Positions 44,425 to 53,021 of a stretch of DNA of 64,000 nt are shown here, in pieces. The position numbers were made by a program, and so were the translations under genes. The notes beneath the pieces are model-generated. The model had not been told where the DNA came from. It made no database searches and was given only the letters and a program-made list of their open reading frames with translations. Within the stretch, counting starts at the first letter, position 1. Each line of letters begins with the position of its first letter. This stretch comes from Virgifigura deserti (lineage in GTDB: Bacteria; Pseudomonadota; Alphaproteobacteria; Dongiales; Dongiaceae), in NCBI GenBank assembly GCA_003576685.1, contig QOZR01000004.1:1-64000 (forward strand), in the 5' to 3' direction.

Positions 44425-44877
44425 TCAGGTCATTTCCGAGGCGCGGTGTATGGCCGCCCTGATCCGCAGATAGGTCCCGCAGCGGCACAAATTGCCGCTC
44501 ATGGCCTCGTCAATGTCCGTATCGGAGGGCTTCGGGTTTTGCGCGAGAAGGGCGGCCGCGCTCATGATCTGCCCGGATTGGCAATAGCCACATTGGGGCA
44601 CGTCCAGTTCAACCCAGGCCTGCTGAACGGGATGAGAGCCGTCCTGCGACAGCCCCTCTATAGTGGTGACGGATCTGCCTTCGGCCTCAGAAAGTGGAAC
44701 GACGCAGGAACGCACCGGCTCGCCGTCGATGTGCAGCGTACACGCACCGCACTGTGCGACACCGCAGCCGAACTTCGTGCCCGTCATCCCCAAGGTGTCC
44801 CGGACGACCCACAGCAATGGCGTAGACGGATCGTCGTCTATGGTGACTTCGCGGCCGTTCAGATTGAAATTCGTCAT
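44425..44877 (-). CDS. 2Fe-2S subunit of the molybdenum hydroxylase (IorA-like)
   Basis: 150 residues with two [2Fe-2S] clusters: plant-ferredoxin type C38-x4-C43-x2-C46-x11-C58, and helical type C96-x2-C99...C131-x-C133 (QCGYCQSGQ and NLCRCGTY). All eight ligands are present. The ATG at 44877 has AGGGAG upstream; in-frame sequence before it is intergenic. Divergent from an HxlR regulator 103 bases away and translated ahead of the molybdopterin subunit. Confidence 0.93.
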   Translation of the reverse strand: MTNFNLNGREVTIDDDPSTPLLWVVRDTLGMTGTKFGCGVAQCGACTLHIDGEPVRSCVVPLSEAEGRSVTTIEGLSQDGSHPVQQAWVELDVPQCGYCQSGQIMSAAALLAQNPKPSDTDIDEAMSGNLCRCGTYLRIRAAIHRASEMT

Positions 44878-44939
44878 GCTAGCGCTCCCTTGTTTACCGC
44901 TACGCTGACGAAGTATTGTTGGCTTGGTATCCATTGGGA

Positions 44940-44968
44940 AGTAGGCACCGGATCGTTCGGTACTTACT
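44940..44968. promoter_or_regulatory. Candidate HxlR operator
   Basis: Imperfect inverted repeat AGTAGGCACCG-N7-CGGTACTTACT (9 of 11 positions complementary) in the 103-base gap between the divergent iron-sulfur subunit and HxlR genes, ending 12 bases before the HxlR ATG. Position and symmetry suit a dimeric HxlR repressor controlling both directions. Confidence 0.45.
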
Positions 44969-44980
44969 GGCTGGAAAGTT

Positions 44981-45415
44981 ATGGCGAACGAAGAGAACGG
45001 TCCGTTCACGGAAGATGAAATCGCCCGAGCTCAGTCCTACAAGGTGCGGGACTATCCCGAGGGCGTCGATCCGCAGATCGACGAGCTGGTAAAGGACCTC
45101 ATCTCCGGCTTTGCGGACAAATGGACGATGATAATACTCGACGTGTTGTGGGAAGAAGGCACGTTGCGCTTCTCCGAGTTGGCCCGACACGTCACGGGGA
45201 TCAGCCAGAAGATGCTGACACAGACGCTTCGACGCATGGAACGCGACGGCCTTGTTATTCGAACTCTTTACCCCTCGGTCCCGCCAAAGGTTGAGTATCG
45301 GCTGTCAAGCCTCGGGTTGAGCCTTGGAGCTGCCTTCTGCAATATTTGGGTTTGGGCAATCGAGAATCTCGAAAGCGTCAGGAACGCTAGGGAAGATTTC
45401 GACTCTAGAAAGTAG
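44981..45415 (+). CDS. HxlR-family transcriptional regulator
   Basis: 144-residue winged-helix regulator. [53 protein letters not shown] covers the diagnostic HxlR helices (K-W near 47-48, [15 protein letters not shown]), followed by [16 protein letters not shown], the wing. HxlR proteins often respond to aldehydes, quinones or redox-active compounds through cysteines; here the only Cys is near the C-terminus (FCNIW). It is divergent from the molybdenum hydroxylase genes, its probable targets. Confidence 0.92.
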   Translation: MANEENGPFTEDEIARAQSYKVRDYPEGVDPQIDELVKDLISGFADKWTMIILDVLWEEGTLRFSELARHVTGISQKMLTQTLRRMERDGLVIRTLYPSVPPKVEYRLSSLGLSLGAAFCNIWVWAIENLESVRNAREDFDSRK

Positions 45416-45432
45416 CCAGGGACTGATTCGCT

Positions 45433-45496
45433 GATCGTTTGAATTAGAGGACGATTCACCGATCAGGTTGATCCAACCTGATCGGATCGCGCTCTA
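45433..45496. repeat. Palindromic repeat family B copy 3
   Basis: Flank ATCGTTTGAATTAGAGGACG, ATTCA, then perfect 12-bp stem CCGATCAGGTTG (45459-45470) / CAACCTGATCGG (45474-45485) with loop ATC, then ATCGCGCTCTA. It lies between the HxlR stop and the stop of the convergent TPR gene. Best-preserved member of the family. Confidence 0.8.
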
Positions 45497-45512
45497 GGCA
45501 GAAGCGGCGCGA

Positions 45513-48500
45513 TCACTCCTGCCCGCTCAGGCTCGCCGTCTGCAGGCGGTCGCGATAGGCGGCCATGAAGCTTTCGAGCGCGCCGACGCCGGCGAGCTGC
45601 TCGGCAATCGGCATGGTGACGCTCGGCGCGCCGGCTTCCGCCGTCAGGATCCGGAAGGATTCGCCCAGCGGATCATCGGCCATCAGCGCTCCATAGCGAG
45701 CGGCGAGACCCTCCAGGCGCGCGCGGTCGCCGGCCAGCGACAGCGCCACGGCCCGGTTCAGGACAAGCTGGGCAACCGATCGGTCCCGCGCACCGGCCGT
45801 CCCCTGCCCCCCTTCGGCCATGTTCTCGCTTTTGGACAGAAGCTGCGCAAAGGCGTCGGCGGCCTCGGCCCATTCACGGAGGCGCCACAGCATGTCGGCC
45901 CGCAGCAGGGCGGCATCGTGACTCTCGTCGCCTTCCAGCTTGGCCAAGGCCTCGACGCCGCGGCCGGTCTCGAACAGGGCCTGCGCCTCGAGCCGTTGCC
46001 GTTCGCGAGTCAAGGACTCCGGCATCGCATTCACCGCGCTGGCGTCAAGCGCTGTCAGCGCGGCAGCCGGCTGGCGATGCAGCAGATGGATCGCGGCGAG
46101 CCGCGTGCCGGTGCGGGCCTTCTCCAGCCCTGACAGGCGAAACTTCACCTGCTCTTCGAGCAGCGCCGCCGCACGGCCGAGCAGATCGACGGCAACCAGG
46201 CGGTCCGCCAGGGCCGCGATCATCGCATCGCCCTCGGCTCCGCTCGGCGTCAGCTCGCGAAATTCCTGGAACAGCGCGACGGCCGACAAGGGCGACAGCC
46301 GGTCCGCGCCGCCGCCGAGGTAAAGCTGACGGAACGCCTCCGCCATCTCTTGCGTCACGGCGTCGACCCGCGGATGGTCGGGGAAGTTCGAGGCGGCCTG
46401 GCGCAGAATCGAAAGCCCGTCGCGCGGCTTGTCCTCGGTCAGGTAAAGCTGCCCGAGCCGACGCAGCACGGTGAACTCGAACGGGCCGCCCCGCCACATG
46501 AACCGCACCTGCTCGAGCCGGTCGATCGCCTCCGCCCGGGTGATCTCCCCGTGCTCCAGCATCATCTCCGTCAATTCCAGGACCGCGCGGGCGCGCGACG
46601 GCTGATGCGGGTTGTTGGCGAGGGCCTGCCAGACCTCGCGCGCCTCGACCGGGCGGCCCTCGACGGCGGCACGCCGGCCGTCGAGGAAGGCGATCTGGGC
46701 GAGTTGGTCGGCGTCCGGCGAATCCTCCCGCATCGCGTCGAGCGGCGCCAGGGCGCCGATCGGATCGCCGGCCTCGATCAGCGCCTCCGCGGCCAGGAGA
46801 CGCAGCCGGAACCGGACTACCTTCGGGTAATCGTCGATGAGGCCCGCGGTCTTCTCGAAGGCCTGCGCAGCGGCACCCCAATTCCCGAGCGCGCCGGCCA
46901 GGGCGGCACGCCACAGCATCGCCTCCGGCTCGCCGTCGAGGGACTTGTTCGCGAGAATCCGATCGGCCTCCCGAGTGTCACCCATCAGCACGGCGCTGGC
47001 GCCGCTCAGCAGAAGCAGTTCCGGATCGCGCATGCGTCCAGGCGATTCCCGCCGGATCAGGTCCAGGACTCCGGCGGCTTCGGCGGCGAGTCCATGCGCG
47101 AAGAAGAACCGCGCCAGGTTCCGCCGCGCCAGATCCTGCCGGACGGCAGGGACCTCGATGACCGCGCGTTGCAATTCCTGCCGGGCAAGCGTGAAGGTCT
47201 CGGGTCCGTTGCGGCGCCAGGCCGGCAGATCGAACAGGCGCGGCCTGCGTAGCGCCCAGTAGTTTTGCTCCCGCGAGCGCTCAGCGACACTCTCCGGGAC
47301 GCCCTCCGGGGCGCTTTCGGGGAGGCGGACCTGAAACCGCTCCGGGACCGGCCGGTGCGCCACCTCCTCCGGCCCACGGTCGGCGGCCGCATGGCGCGTC
47401 ATCGCATTCGAGGCAAGAAGTCCCGTGGCACTGCCGATCGAGACACCTTCGGCGACCGACCGCACGATAAGGTCGTCGGCGCGCGGAACCACGGCAACGC
47501 CCTGAATAGTCGGCAGCAACTGAAACTCGGGCCAGTCCCGTCCCTCTGCCAGGCCGAGACCGGCGTCGGGCACAGGCACGACGGCGATCCGGTCGCCAAC
47601 CTCCGGATCTTCGAGCCAGACCGCCTCGCCCGCCCCGCGAACCGGCAGCAGCAGCCGCACGCCTTCGGACGGCCGACTCTCGACCCGCTGCGCGATCAGC
47701 CGGTCGGGACCTCGGACCCGCGAACGGAAATCCACGATCCAGTGCGTCCCGTCGCGGCTCAGGCGCGGCGCCGCATCCGCACCGGTCGTGAACAGCAGCA
47801 CCGCGGCAGAGCCGCTGGCCCGCTGCACGACTCGGCCAAGGAAAGGATGGTTCGCCGCCGTCACCTCGCGAAGATCGAATCGCGTCGGCTGATCGAACAC
47901 CAGCCAGTACGAGCCGGCGCGGCGGAACGCGGCGGCAGACACCGGCGTCGGCCAGGCGAAGCGGAGAATCACGCCGTCCGCATCGGTCGTCACCCGGACC
48001 GAGACCTTGTCTGTGGCCTCCCCCATATCTACGGCCGCGGGTGGAGAGGTCGCGGCGCTGGTTGCCGCAGCGGGTGTCGGCCGGGGAGTCGGCTGGGGTG
48101 CCGGCTGGGGAGTCACCGGGATCAACGGCGTGGGCGCTCCGGTGGGTGTCAGCGGCGTGGATGCCGGTGATGTGGGCGTCGGTGGCGTTGGTGCCGGCGG
48201 AGTTGCCGGCGGCGGGGAGATCGTCGCCGGCGGCTCGCCGGCGGGGTCGAGAAGATCGAGGACGATCTTCATGCCGTGCCGGAAGTTGCGCAGGCGGACG
48301 CCCGGCGCAACGGTAAGCCGCACCGCGGTCACGTCGCCCTCGGGCAGGATCTCGATGGCGCGCAGACGGGTGGGCTGATCCTTATGGACCTTCCGCAGAT
48401 CGAGGCTGCGCGGCCGCTGAAACCGCAGAACGGCCGTGTCGCCGCTGTGGGTCAGGTTATAGGCGACGGGCGCCGTCCAGTCGAAGACGAGCCGGCTGAA

Positions 48501-49055
48501 TCCCGGATGCTCGCCCACTCGAACGGGAATAGCCGGGCCGGCCGCGAACGGCGGGTCGGTAGCGACAGTCCGTCCTTCGGCCGTCGTTTCTCCGGTCTTG
48601 GGGGCGATGAGACCTTCGGTCTTGGGGGCGATGAGACCTTCGGTCTTGGGGGCGATGAGATCGAGAGCGATTCTGATGCCATCGGTGAAATGGTCGAGCC
48701 CGTAGTCTCCAGCCAGCCGAAGCGTTACGCGGCGCCCGTTCTCCGCCACGTCCGCCGCGCGGATATAATCGCGAAGCTCCGCCAGCGCCGGGTCGAGCGT
48801 CAGCACGGCCGGTCGAGCGAAAACGAGGATCACCGAGTCACCCTCGAGGCGGACGGAATAGCGTATCGGCGCAGGCCATTCGAACACCAGCCGACCGATT
48901 CCGTCGTGGGACCGGCCCCACACCGTCACGGTCTCGGGCGCCGGTTCGGCAACGGCCGGATCCGCGAGAACCGTGGCCGTCCAGATCGAGGCCGCCGCAG
49001 CCGCCGTGGCGACGGCGAGGAGGAATGCCGCGGGCCAACCGGTGCGCCGCGTCAT
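45513..49055 (-). CDS. Large exported AMIN-like/TPR protein of the motility operon
   Basis: 1180 residues. A signal sequence (hydrophobic, about 10-31) is followed by three similar beta-rich modules near 45-135, 175-275 and 345-455. Each begins with a VxVxxHDGxxRLVFxWPxxVxYxxxxxGDxxxLxFxRP pattern like AMIN domains that bind cell-wall glycan. Modules one and two are linked by a tandem IAPKTEGL repeat; a Pro/Thr-rich linker precedes module three. The C-terminal ~600 residues are helical with TPR-like repeats (EAAGVLDLIRRESPGRMRDPELLLLSGA..., ALLEEQVKFRLSGLEKARTGTRLAAIHLLHRQ). The start overlaps the motB stop (ATGA). A periplasmic wall-anchoring or stator-related role is an inference. Confidence 0.8.
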   Translation of the reverse strand: MTRRTGWPAAFLLAVATAAAAASIWTATVLADPAVAEPAPETVTVWGRSHDGIGRLVFEWPAPIRYSVRLEGDSVILVFARPAVLTLDPALAELRDYIRAADVAENGRRVTLRLAGDYGLDHFTDGIRIALDLIAPKTEGLIAPKTEGLIAPKTGETTAEGRTVATDPPFAAGPAIPVRVGEHPGFSRLVFDWTAPVAYNLTHSGDTAVLRFQRPRSLDLRKVHKDQPTRLRAIEILPEGDVTAVRLTVAPGVRLRNFRHGMKIVLDLLDPAGEPPATISPPPATPPAPTPPTPTSPASTPLTPTGAPTPLIPVTPQPAPQPTPRPTPAAATSAATSPPAAVDMGEATDKVSVRVTTDADGVILRFAWPTPVSAAAFRRAGSYWLVFDQPTRFDLREVTAANHPFLGRVVQRASGSAAVLLFTTGADAAPRLSRDGTHWIVDFRSRVRGPDRLIAQRVESRPSEGVRLLLPVRGAGEAVWLEDPEVGDRIAVVPVPDAGLGLAEGRDWPEFQLLPTIQGVAVVPRADDLIVRSVAEGVSIGSATGLLASNAMTRHAAADRGPEEVAHRPVPERFQVRLPESAPEGVPESVAERSREQNYWALRRPRLFDLPAWRRNGPETFTLARQELQRAVIEVPAVRQDLARRNLARFFFAHGLAAEAAGVLDLIRRESPGRMRDPELLLLSGASAVLMGDTREADRILANKSLDGEPEAMLWRAALAGALGNWGAAAQAFEKTAGLIDDYPKVVRFRLRLLAAEALIEAGDPIGALAPLDAMREDSPDADQLAQIAFLDGRRAAVEGRPVEAREVWQALANNPHQPSRARAVLELTEMMLEHGEITRAEAIDRLEQVRFMWRGGPFEFTVLRRLGQLYLTEDKPRDGLSILRQAASNFPDHPRVDAVTQEMAEAFRQLYLGGGADRLSPLSAVALFQEFRELTPSGAEGDAMIAALADRLVAVDLLGRAAALLEEQVKFRLSGLEKARTGTRLAAIHLLHRQPAAALTALDASAVNAMPESLTRERQRLEAQALFETGRGVEALAKLEGDESHDAALLRADMLWRLREWAEAADAFAQLLSKSENMAEGGQGTAGARDRSVAQLVLNRAVALSLAGDRARLEGLAARYGALMADDPLGESFRILTAEAGAPSVTMPIAEQLAGVGALESFMAAYRDRLQTASLSGQE
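48593..48661. repeat. 24-bp tandem repeat inside the TPR gene
   Basis: Nearly three identical copies of a 24-base unit starting CGGTCTTGGGGGCGATGAGA at 48593, 48617 and 48641 (last copy partial). In frame it encodes repeated IAPKTEGL. The unit length keeps frame, so copy-number change would lengthen the linker between the first two beta modules without breaking the gene. Confidence 0.9.
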
Positions 49056-49780
49056 GAGCCCGCCTCCGCCGCCTCATGAATGACGATATCGACACGGCGC
49101 GCGAGCACATTCCGCCGCAATTCCTCCAGCCGCGGCGACAACAACTCGAAGCGCGACGCGCCATAGCCGCGAACGGTCATGGGCCGTGAATAGCCGGCGC
49201 GCTGCAGCGCGGCCGACACGGCTTGCGCGCGCAGCAGCGACAGTTCCCAGTTTGACGCATAGCGCCGACGGTCGGGCGGGTTCGGATCGGTATGACCTTC
49301 GATTTCGATCCGGTTCGGCAGGTTGCGGAGAATGCCGCCGAGCGCGAAGAGGGGGGCGTCGGCCTGGTCGATCGGCGTCGCGCCGTTCGGCTTGAACAGC
49401 AGGCCATCGGGCAGAGAGATGACGATGCGATCGTCATGGCGACGCAGAATCGCATCCGCGAGCCGTGGCTCCGCCGCCAGCTGGCCGGTCAGAAGCGTCG
49501 CCAGATAATCGAGATCGCGGCCATGATCGATCTCGGCCAGGGCGATGTTTCGCGCGGCCGCCGCGCGCGGCGGTCCATGCTCCGCCTCGATCCGATCCGG
49601 CGAGGGGATTCCTGCGAACTGTCGCCACTTCGCCTCGTCCAGCGTCGACATCGAGAACAGCATGACAAAGAAAGCGAGCATCAGCGCCACAAGGTCGGTG
49701 AAGGTAATCAGCCACACGCCCGAGCGCCGGCGCGGCGCCGGCGAAAAGGCAAGCCATGGGGCGGCCTCCAGCAGGCTCAT
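49052..49780 (-). CDS. motB: Flagellar stator-type protein MotB
   Basis: 242 residues. A single membrane helix VWLITFTDLVALMLAFFVMLFS (about 22-43) contains Asp29 in the position of the proton-accepting stator aspartate. The C-terminal OmpA-like peptidoglycan-binding domain (about 115-237) has RIEIEGHTDP (157-166) and SNWELSLLRAQAVSAAL (176-192). No MotA gene lies beside it. Both ends overlap neighbours by four bases (ATGA), locking it in the cheY-cheZ-motB-TPR operon. Confidence 0.9.
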   Translation of the reverse strand: MSLLEAAPWLAFSPAPRRRSGVWLITFTDLVALMLAFFVMLFSMSTLDEAKWRQFAGIPSPDRIEAEHGPPRAAAARNIALAEIDHGRDLDYLATLLTGQLAAEPRLADAILRRHDDRIVISLPDGLLFKPNGATPIDQADAPLFALGGILRNLPNRIEIEGHTDPNPPDRRRYASNWELSLLRAQAVSAALQRAGYSRPMTVRGYGASRFELLSPRLEELRRNVLARRVDIVIHEAAEAGS

Positions 49781-50463
49781 GGCCCACCGACCAGCGCGTC
49801 GAAGAGGGTGGCCGCCCCGTCACGCTCGCGCAGATGAATCATGATCTCGATGCGGTCGATCTCGCCGTGCCGGCTGCCGACGGACAGGCTGCTCGCCGGC
49901 ACGCCGGCCATGGTCATGGCCTCGGCAAGGGCGTCGGCACGCGCCAGGAGGAGTTCGGGCGGCAGGCCGTCGGGCTGGAGAACGTCGATCTCGTAACGAT
50001 AGGCGGCCGGCCGGTGATCGAGTGCCGCGACGAGCCGCTCGAACAGCGATCTCTGCATCGGGTTCAACCGCGCCTCGCCCGCCCCGAAGAAGGCCTCCGC
50101 CGGCAGGTCGAGGCGCATCGCGCGCCCCGGCTCGGTCCGCGCGACCCGGGTCAGGGGAATCTCCGTCCGGACGAGATCGCCGACCGCCTCCTGCAGCCTC
50201 TGCAGGACAAGAAACTCAGAGCGTTCGACCGCGGTCCGCGCGGCGGGTTCGGCGAGCGGGCTGGCAAAGGCCGATTGCAGGCTGTCGATGACCAGACGGC
50301 TGCGATCGCCTTCGAAGCTGGACAGCGCGGTCAGCAGGGCGAAGAAGGCCAGCAGCAGGAGCTGCAGGCTCAGCAGTGTCGCGTGCGTGACGTTCCCGTG
50401 GCGGCGGGCGCTCTGCCCGTTGAAGTGCTGCCCGGTGAAATCATGTTTCGCAAGGTCGCCCAT
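49777..50463 (-). CDS. MotB-like protein without the stator aspartate
   Basis: 228 residues from the ATG at 50463 (a TTG at 50496 overlapping the cheZ end is possible; no strong ribosome site). It has one membrane helix, TLLSLQLLLLAFFALLTALSSF (29-50), with no acidic residue where MotB carries Asp. The periplasmic part ends in a degenerate OmpA-like region (YEIDVLQPDGLPPELLLARADALAEAM..., SLSVGSRHGEIDRIEIMIH) that lacks the GHTD motif. It cannot conduct protons as MotB does. Its place directly before motB suggests a structural partner of the stator or of the TPR protein. Confidence 0.7.
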   Translation of the reverse strand: MGDLAKHDFTGQHFNGQSARRHGNVTHATLLSLQLLLLAFFALLTALSSFEGDRSRLVIDSLQSAFASPLAEPAARTAVERSEFLVLQRLQEAVGDLVRTEIPLTRVARTEPGRAMRLDLPAEAFFGAGEARLNPMQRSLFERLVAALDHRPAAYRYEIDVLQPDGLPPELLLARADALAEAMTMAGVPASSLSVGSRHGEIDRIEIMIHLRERDGAATLFDALVGGP

Positions 50464-50479
50464 AGCGGCGCCCAAGGCA

Positions 50480-51142
50480 TCAATCGAAGCTCGCAAGCAG
50501 GGCGTCGATATCCTCCTGCTTCGTCGCCTCGTCGGGAAGTTGTGGGCCGTTCAGCAGGTTGCCGTCTTTCGAAGGCTTCTCGGCGGCCTTCGCGACCTGC
50601 CTCGCCTTGCGCTGCTCCTCAAGCTCCTCGCCGAAGGCGCTCAGAAGTGCGTCGACCTTGGTTTCGATATGCTGGAGCGCCTTGACGATCTTGGTGATGC
50701 GCTGTCCGGTGATATCCTGGAAATTGCAGGCCTCATAGACGCGCGTCACGGCATCGGTGACCGGTGCTGCCACCTCCGGCGTCATGCTGCCGGTTGCGCC
50801 CTCGATCGTCTCGACGGCCTCGAGAATCGCATTGGTCGCCTGCTCCGTCGCGCCGACAATCGCCTCGAGCTCGTCGGTCGCGGTCGGCAGGTGCTCGTCG
50901 CGGATGTCGTCGGGCCGCAGCGCCGCGATCTCCTCCTTCGCATCGGCGATGTAACGCGCCAGCGATTCGAGTTCCGCATAGAGCTTGAGGTTGACTGTGG
51001 AGAGGTCTCCCTCCATCGACGCCATGACGGATTCCACGACCTCGACGATCGCGGCCATCTCCACGCTGTTGCCTTTCCGCTTCTGCAGGCTTTCCAGGCG
51101 CTTCGCCAGATCGGAACTCGTGACAGGCAGGCTCACGGTCAC
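50480..51142 (-). CDS. cheZ: Chemotaxis phosphatase CheZ
   Basis: 220 residues, long helices. The catalytic signature VYEACNFQDITGQRITKIVKAL (about 135-156) holds the dephosphorylating Gln in FQDITGQ. The extreme C-terminus QEDIDALLASFD is the CheY-binding peptide. It speeds dephosphorylation of CheY-P. It starts four bases after cheY, so substrate and enzyme are made together. Confidence 0.93.
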   Translation of the reverse strand: MTVSLPVTSSDLAKRLESLQKRKGNSVEMAAIVEVVESVMASMEGDLSTVNLKLYAELESLARYIADAKEEIAALRPDDIRDEHLPTATDELEAIVGATEQATNAILEAVETIEGATGSMTPEVAAPVTDAVTRVYEACNFQDITGQRITKIVKALQHIETKVDALLSAFGEELEEQRKARQVAKAAEKPSKDGNLLNGPQLPDEATKQEDIDALLASFD

Positions 51143-51146
51143 ACCC

Positions 51147-51533
51147 TTAGAAGTTGCCGATGATCGAGCTGAGCTTCTGCTTCAAGGTCGCGGCATTGAA
51201 CGGCTTCACGATGTAGTTGCTGACCCCCGCCTCCTTCGCCGCAATCACGTTCTCGGTCTTGCTCTCGGCCGTGATCATAATGAAGGGCAGCTCCTTGAGC
51301 CGGGTATCGGCCCGCACCTCGCGCAGCAGCTGCAGGCCGGTCATCGGCTCCATGTTCCAGTCGGAAATGACGAGCCCATAGCCCTTGTCGCGCAGCTTGT
51401 GCAGAGCGGTGCTGCCGTCGGTCGCCTCGTCGACATTATTGAATCCCAGCTGCTTCAGCAGGTTGCGAATAATGCGAAGCATCGTCTTGTAATCATCGAC
51501 GATCAGGATGGGCATGTTCATGTCGACGGACAT
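51147..51533 (-). CDS. cheY: Chemotaxis response regulator CheY
   Basis: Single receiver domain of 128 residues. The acidic pocket is VDDYK (Asp12/Asp13), the phosphorylated Asp lies in [16 protein letters not shown] near 56, Thr in MITAES near 87 and Lys in YIVKPF near 109; WNMEP..G is the CheY signature. The ATG at 51533 has GGAGGAAGGA upstream. It heads the cheY-cheZ-MotB-like-motB-TPR operon. Confidence 0.95.
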   Translation of the reverse strand: MSVDMNMPILIVDDYKTMLRIIRNLLKQLGFNNVDEATDGSTALHKLRDKGYGLVISDWNMEPMTGLQLLREVRADTRLKELPFIMITAESKTENVIAAKEAGVSNYIVKPFNAATLKQKLSSIIGNF

Positions 51534-51806
51534 TAATTCCTTCCTCCAGGCAGAGCGCGAAACCACCGGCCAGCCGCCAGATGCCGGCCAGACTATTCGG
51601 CCAGTGGTTAAGCTGCCGTTAAGTAGCTGAAATACCGAGAAGCTTAGGGACTTATCTCGAGAACGGCTATTACAGCGCCTCAGCTAGGCTCTGTTAGCTC
51701 TTGAGTGCTCTATCCATCCGGGGCCTAAGCGGTCCGCTGTGCGCGGCACCAGCTGCGCGACTGCGCTCACCCATCCGCGACCCTGCCATCGGCAAGCGGT
51801 GAGCGG
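51534..51806. other. cheY upstream region
   Basis: No gene. AT-richer around 51600-51700 with several TTAAG/TAGCT motifs. It must contain the promoter of the cheY operon and the end point of the decayed EamA gene; no consensus promoter is clear. Confidence 0.35.
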
Positions 51807-52033
51807 TTACTGCAGAGAGATCAGGCCGATGGCCGCGCCAGCACAGATGAGGTCCGCCACTTGTGATCGGGTGAGGCGTCCGCGGAGCACGGTCCCACCG
51901 AGCAGGACGGGAATGGCCGGGTACAGGGCGGTGAGCACGATGACGATGGAGAGCACCTGGTGGCGGATCGCCAGGGTGAACAGCACGGACCGGATACCGA
52001 GTTGTGCCACAACCGGAAATCCAAGCACCCCAG
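51807..52033 (-). pseudogene. C-terminal remnant of an EamA/DMT transporter
   Basis: A 73-codon stretch, LGFPVVAQLGIRSVLFTLAI.., then LSIVIVLTALYPAIPVLLGG and GRLTRSQVADLICAGAAIGL, matches the last two-and-a-half helices of EamA transporters (SVVAVLTSLYPAVTVLL-type motif). The first seven helices are missing; upstream sequence in all frames is unrelated. The stop TAA-side end is intact. Confidence 0.7.
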
Positions 52034-52197
52034 TTCAAGTCGCCGGCCAACTCCGCTAAACTTCTGTGGCGAACGGGTGTGAACACCACAACACAAACCC
52101 GCGGTTCCAGCCCGGAGGTTCGGAGTCGACACTCATTAGCTTGCAGCGCTCCGGCGAACGGGAGTTGAGTATCATGGCTTTCGGGAGGCACGGTGAA

Positions 52198-52887
52198 ATG
52201 GCTGATCAATGGCTATTCAAGAGCGAGACCTATGATAACTGCAATTGCGCCATGAATTGTGGATGCCAGTTCAACTTACCGAGTACCCACGGCTATTGTC
52301 AGTCGGCCTTCGTCGGCAACATTGTTGAAGGCTACTTCAACGATACGCCGATCGCAGGCCTGAACTGGGCGGCGCTGTACAAGTGGCCCGGCGAAATCAA
52401 GGACGGAAACGGCCAGCGCCAGATCGTTATCGACGAGCGTGCGGATGAAGCTCAACGGATCGGGCTTAAAACGATCATCTCAGGCGGGGCATGCGAACCA
52501 TTGAGCAATCTTTTCTCCGTATTCGCGTCCACATGCTCGGAATCTTGCGAGACATTGTTCTTGCCGATTCATCTTGAAGCGGACTTGGAACTCAGAACCG
52601 CAAGAGTAGAGATACCCGGCGTCATGCGGAGCAGCGGCAGGCCGATGATCAACGAGTTCAATGGTGAACCGTTCCACATTGCGCTGGCACGCCGCCGTGG
52701 CAGTTTCGAGTTTACCTACGCGGAAATCGGACTAGGTACGACCTCGGTGACGGGTGCCATTGAGATGGCATACGAAGATTCATGGGCGCATTATTGTGTT
52801 CACCACTTCAATCAGGATGGCTTGGTCCGAGAAGGATCAAGGCTCACGGCATGGCTTGGGAGCATGAGTCCGCGTTCCAGTGAATGA
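52198..52887 (+). CDS. DUF1326 protein
   Basis: 229 residues, starting MADQWLFKSETYDNCNCAMN, with the CNCxxNCGC-like cysteine cluster (residues 15-22) typical of DUF1326, followed by CQSAFVG. Two further Cys regions are GGACEPL and TCSESCETLF. GEPFHIALARR and SFEFTYAEIGLGTTSVTG are conserved parts. The cysteine cluster suggests metal binding. The ATG at 52198 has GGGAGG nine bases upstream; earlier in-frame starts lack a site. It is less GC-rich than the flagellar genes around it and lies in a patch of remnants, so it was probably acquired. Confidence 0.85.
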   Translation: MADQWLFKSETYDNCNCAMNCGCQFNLPSTHGYCQSAFVGNIVEGYFNDTPIAGLNWAALYKWPGEIKDGNGQRQIVIDERADEAQRIGLKTIISGGACEPLSNLFSVFASTCSESCETLFLPIHLEADLELRTARVEIPGVMRSSGRPMINEFNGEPFHIALARRRGSFEFTYAEIGLGTTSVTGAIEMAYEDSWAHYCVHHFNQDGLVREGSRLTAWLGSMSPRSSE

Positions 52888-53021
52888 CGGCGACGGGTCA
52901 TTCGCGTCGGTTTCGTTATATCCGCTGCGTGTCCAGTTAGCGGGCGGTTCCCGAAATGCTGGTTCGTTGTTGCTGGCGTCCTCTTAGTCATGACTCAAGC
53001 TTGCAAACTGGAGCCTCGAAC

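Noticed and set aside
48593..48661. Repeat array resembling a short CRISPR
   Set aside because: The 24-base units are directly adjacent with no spacers and lie in frame within a coding gene.
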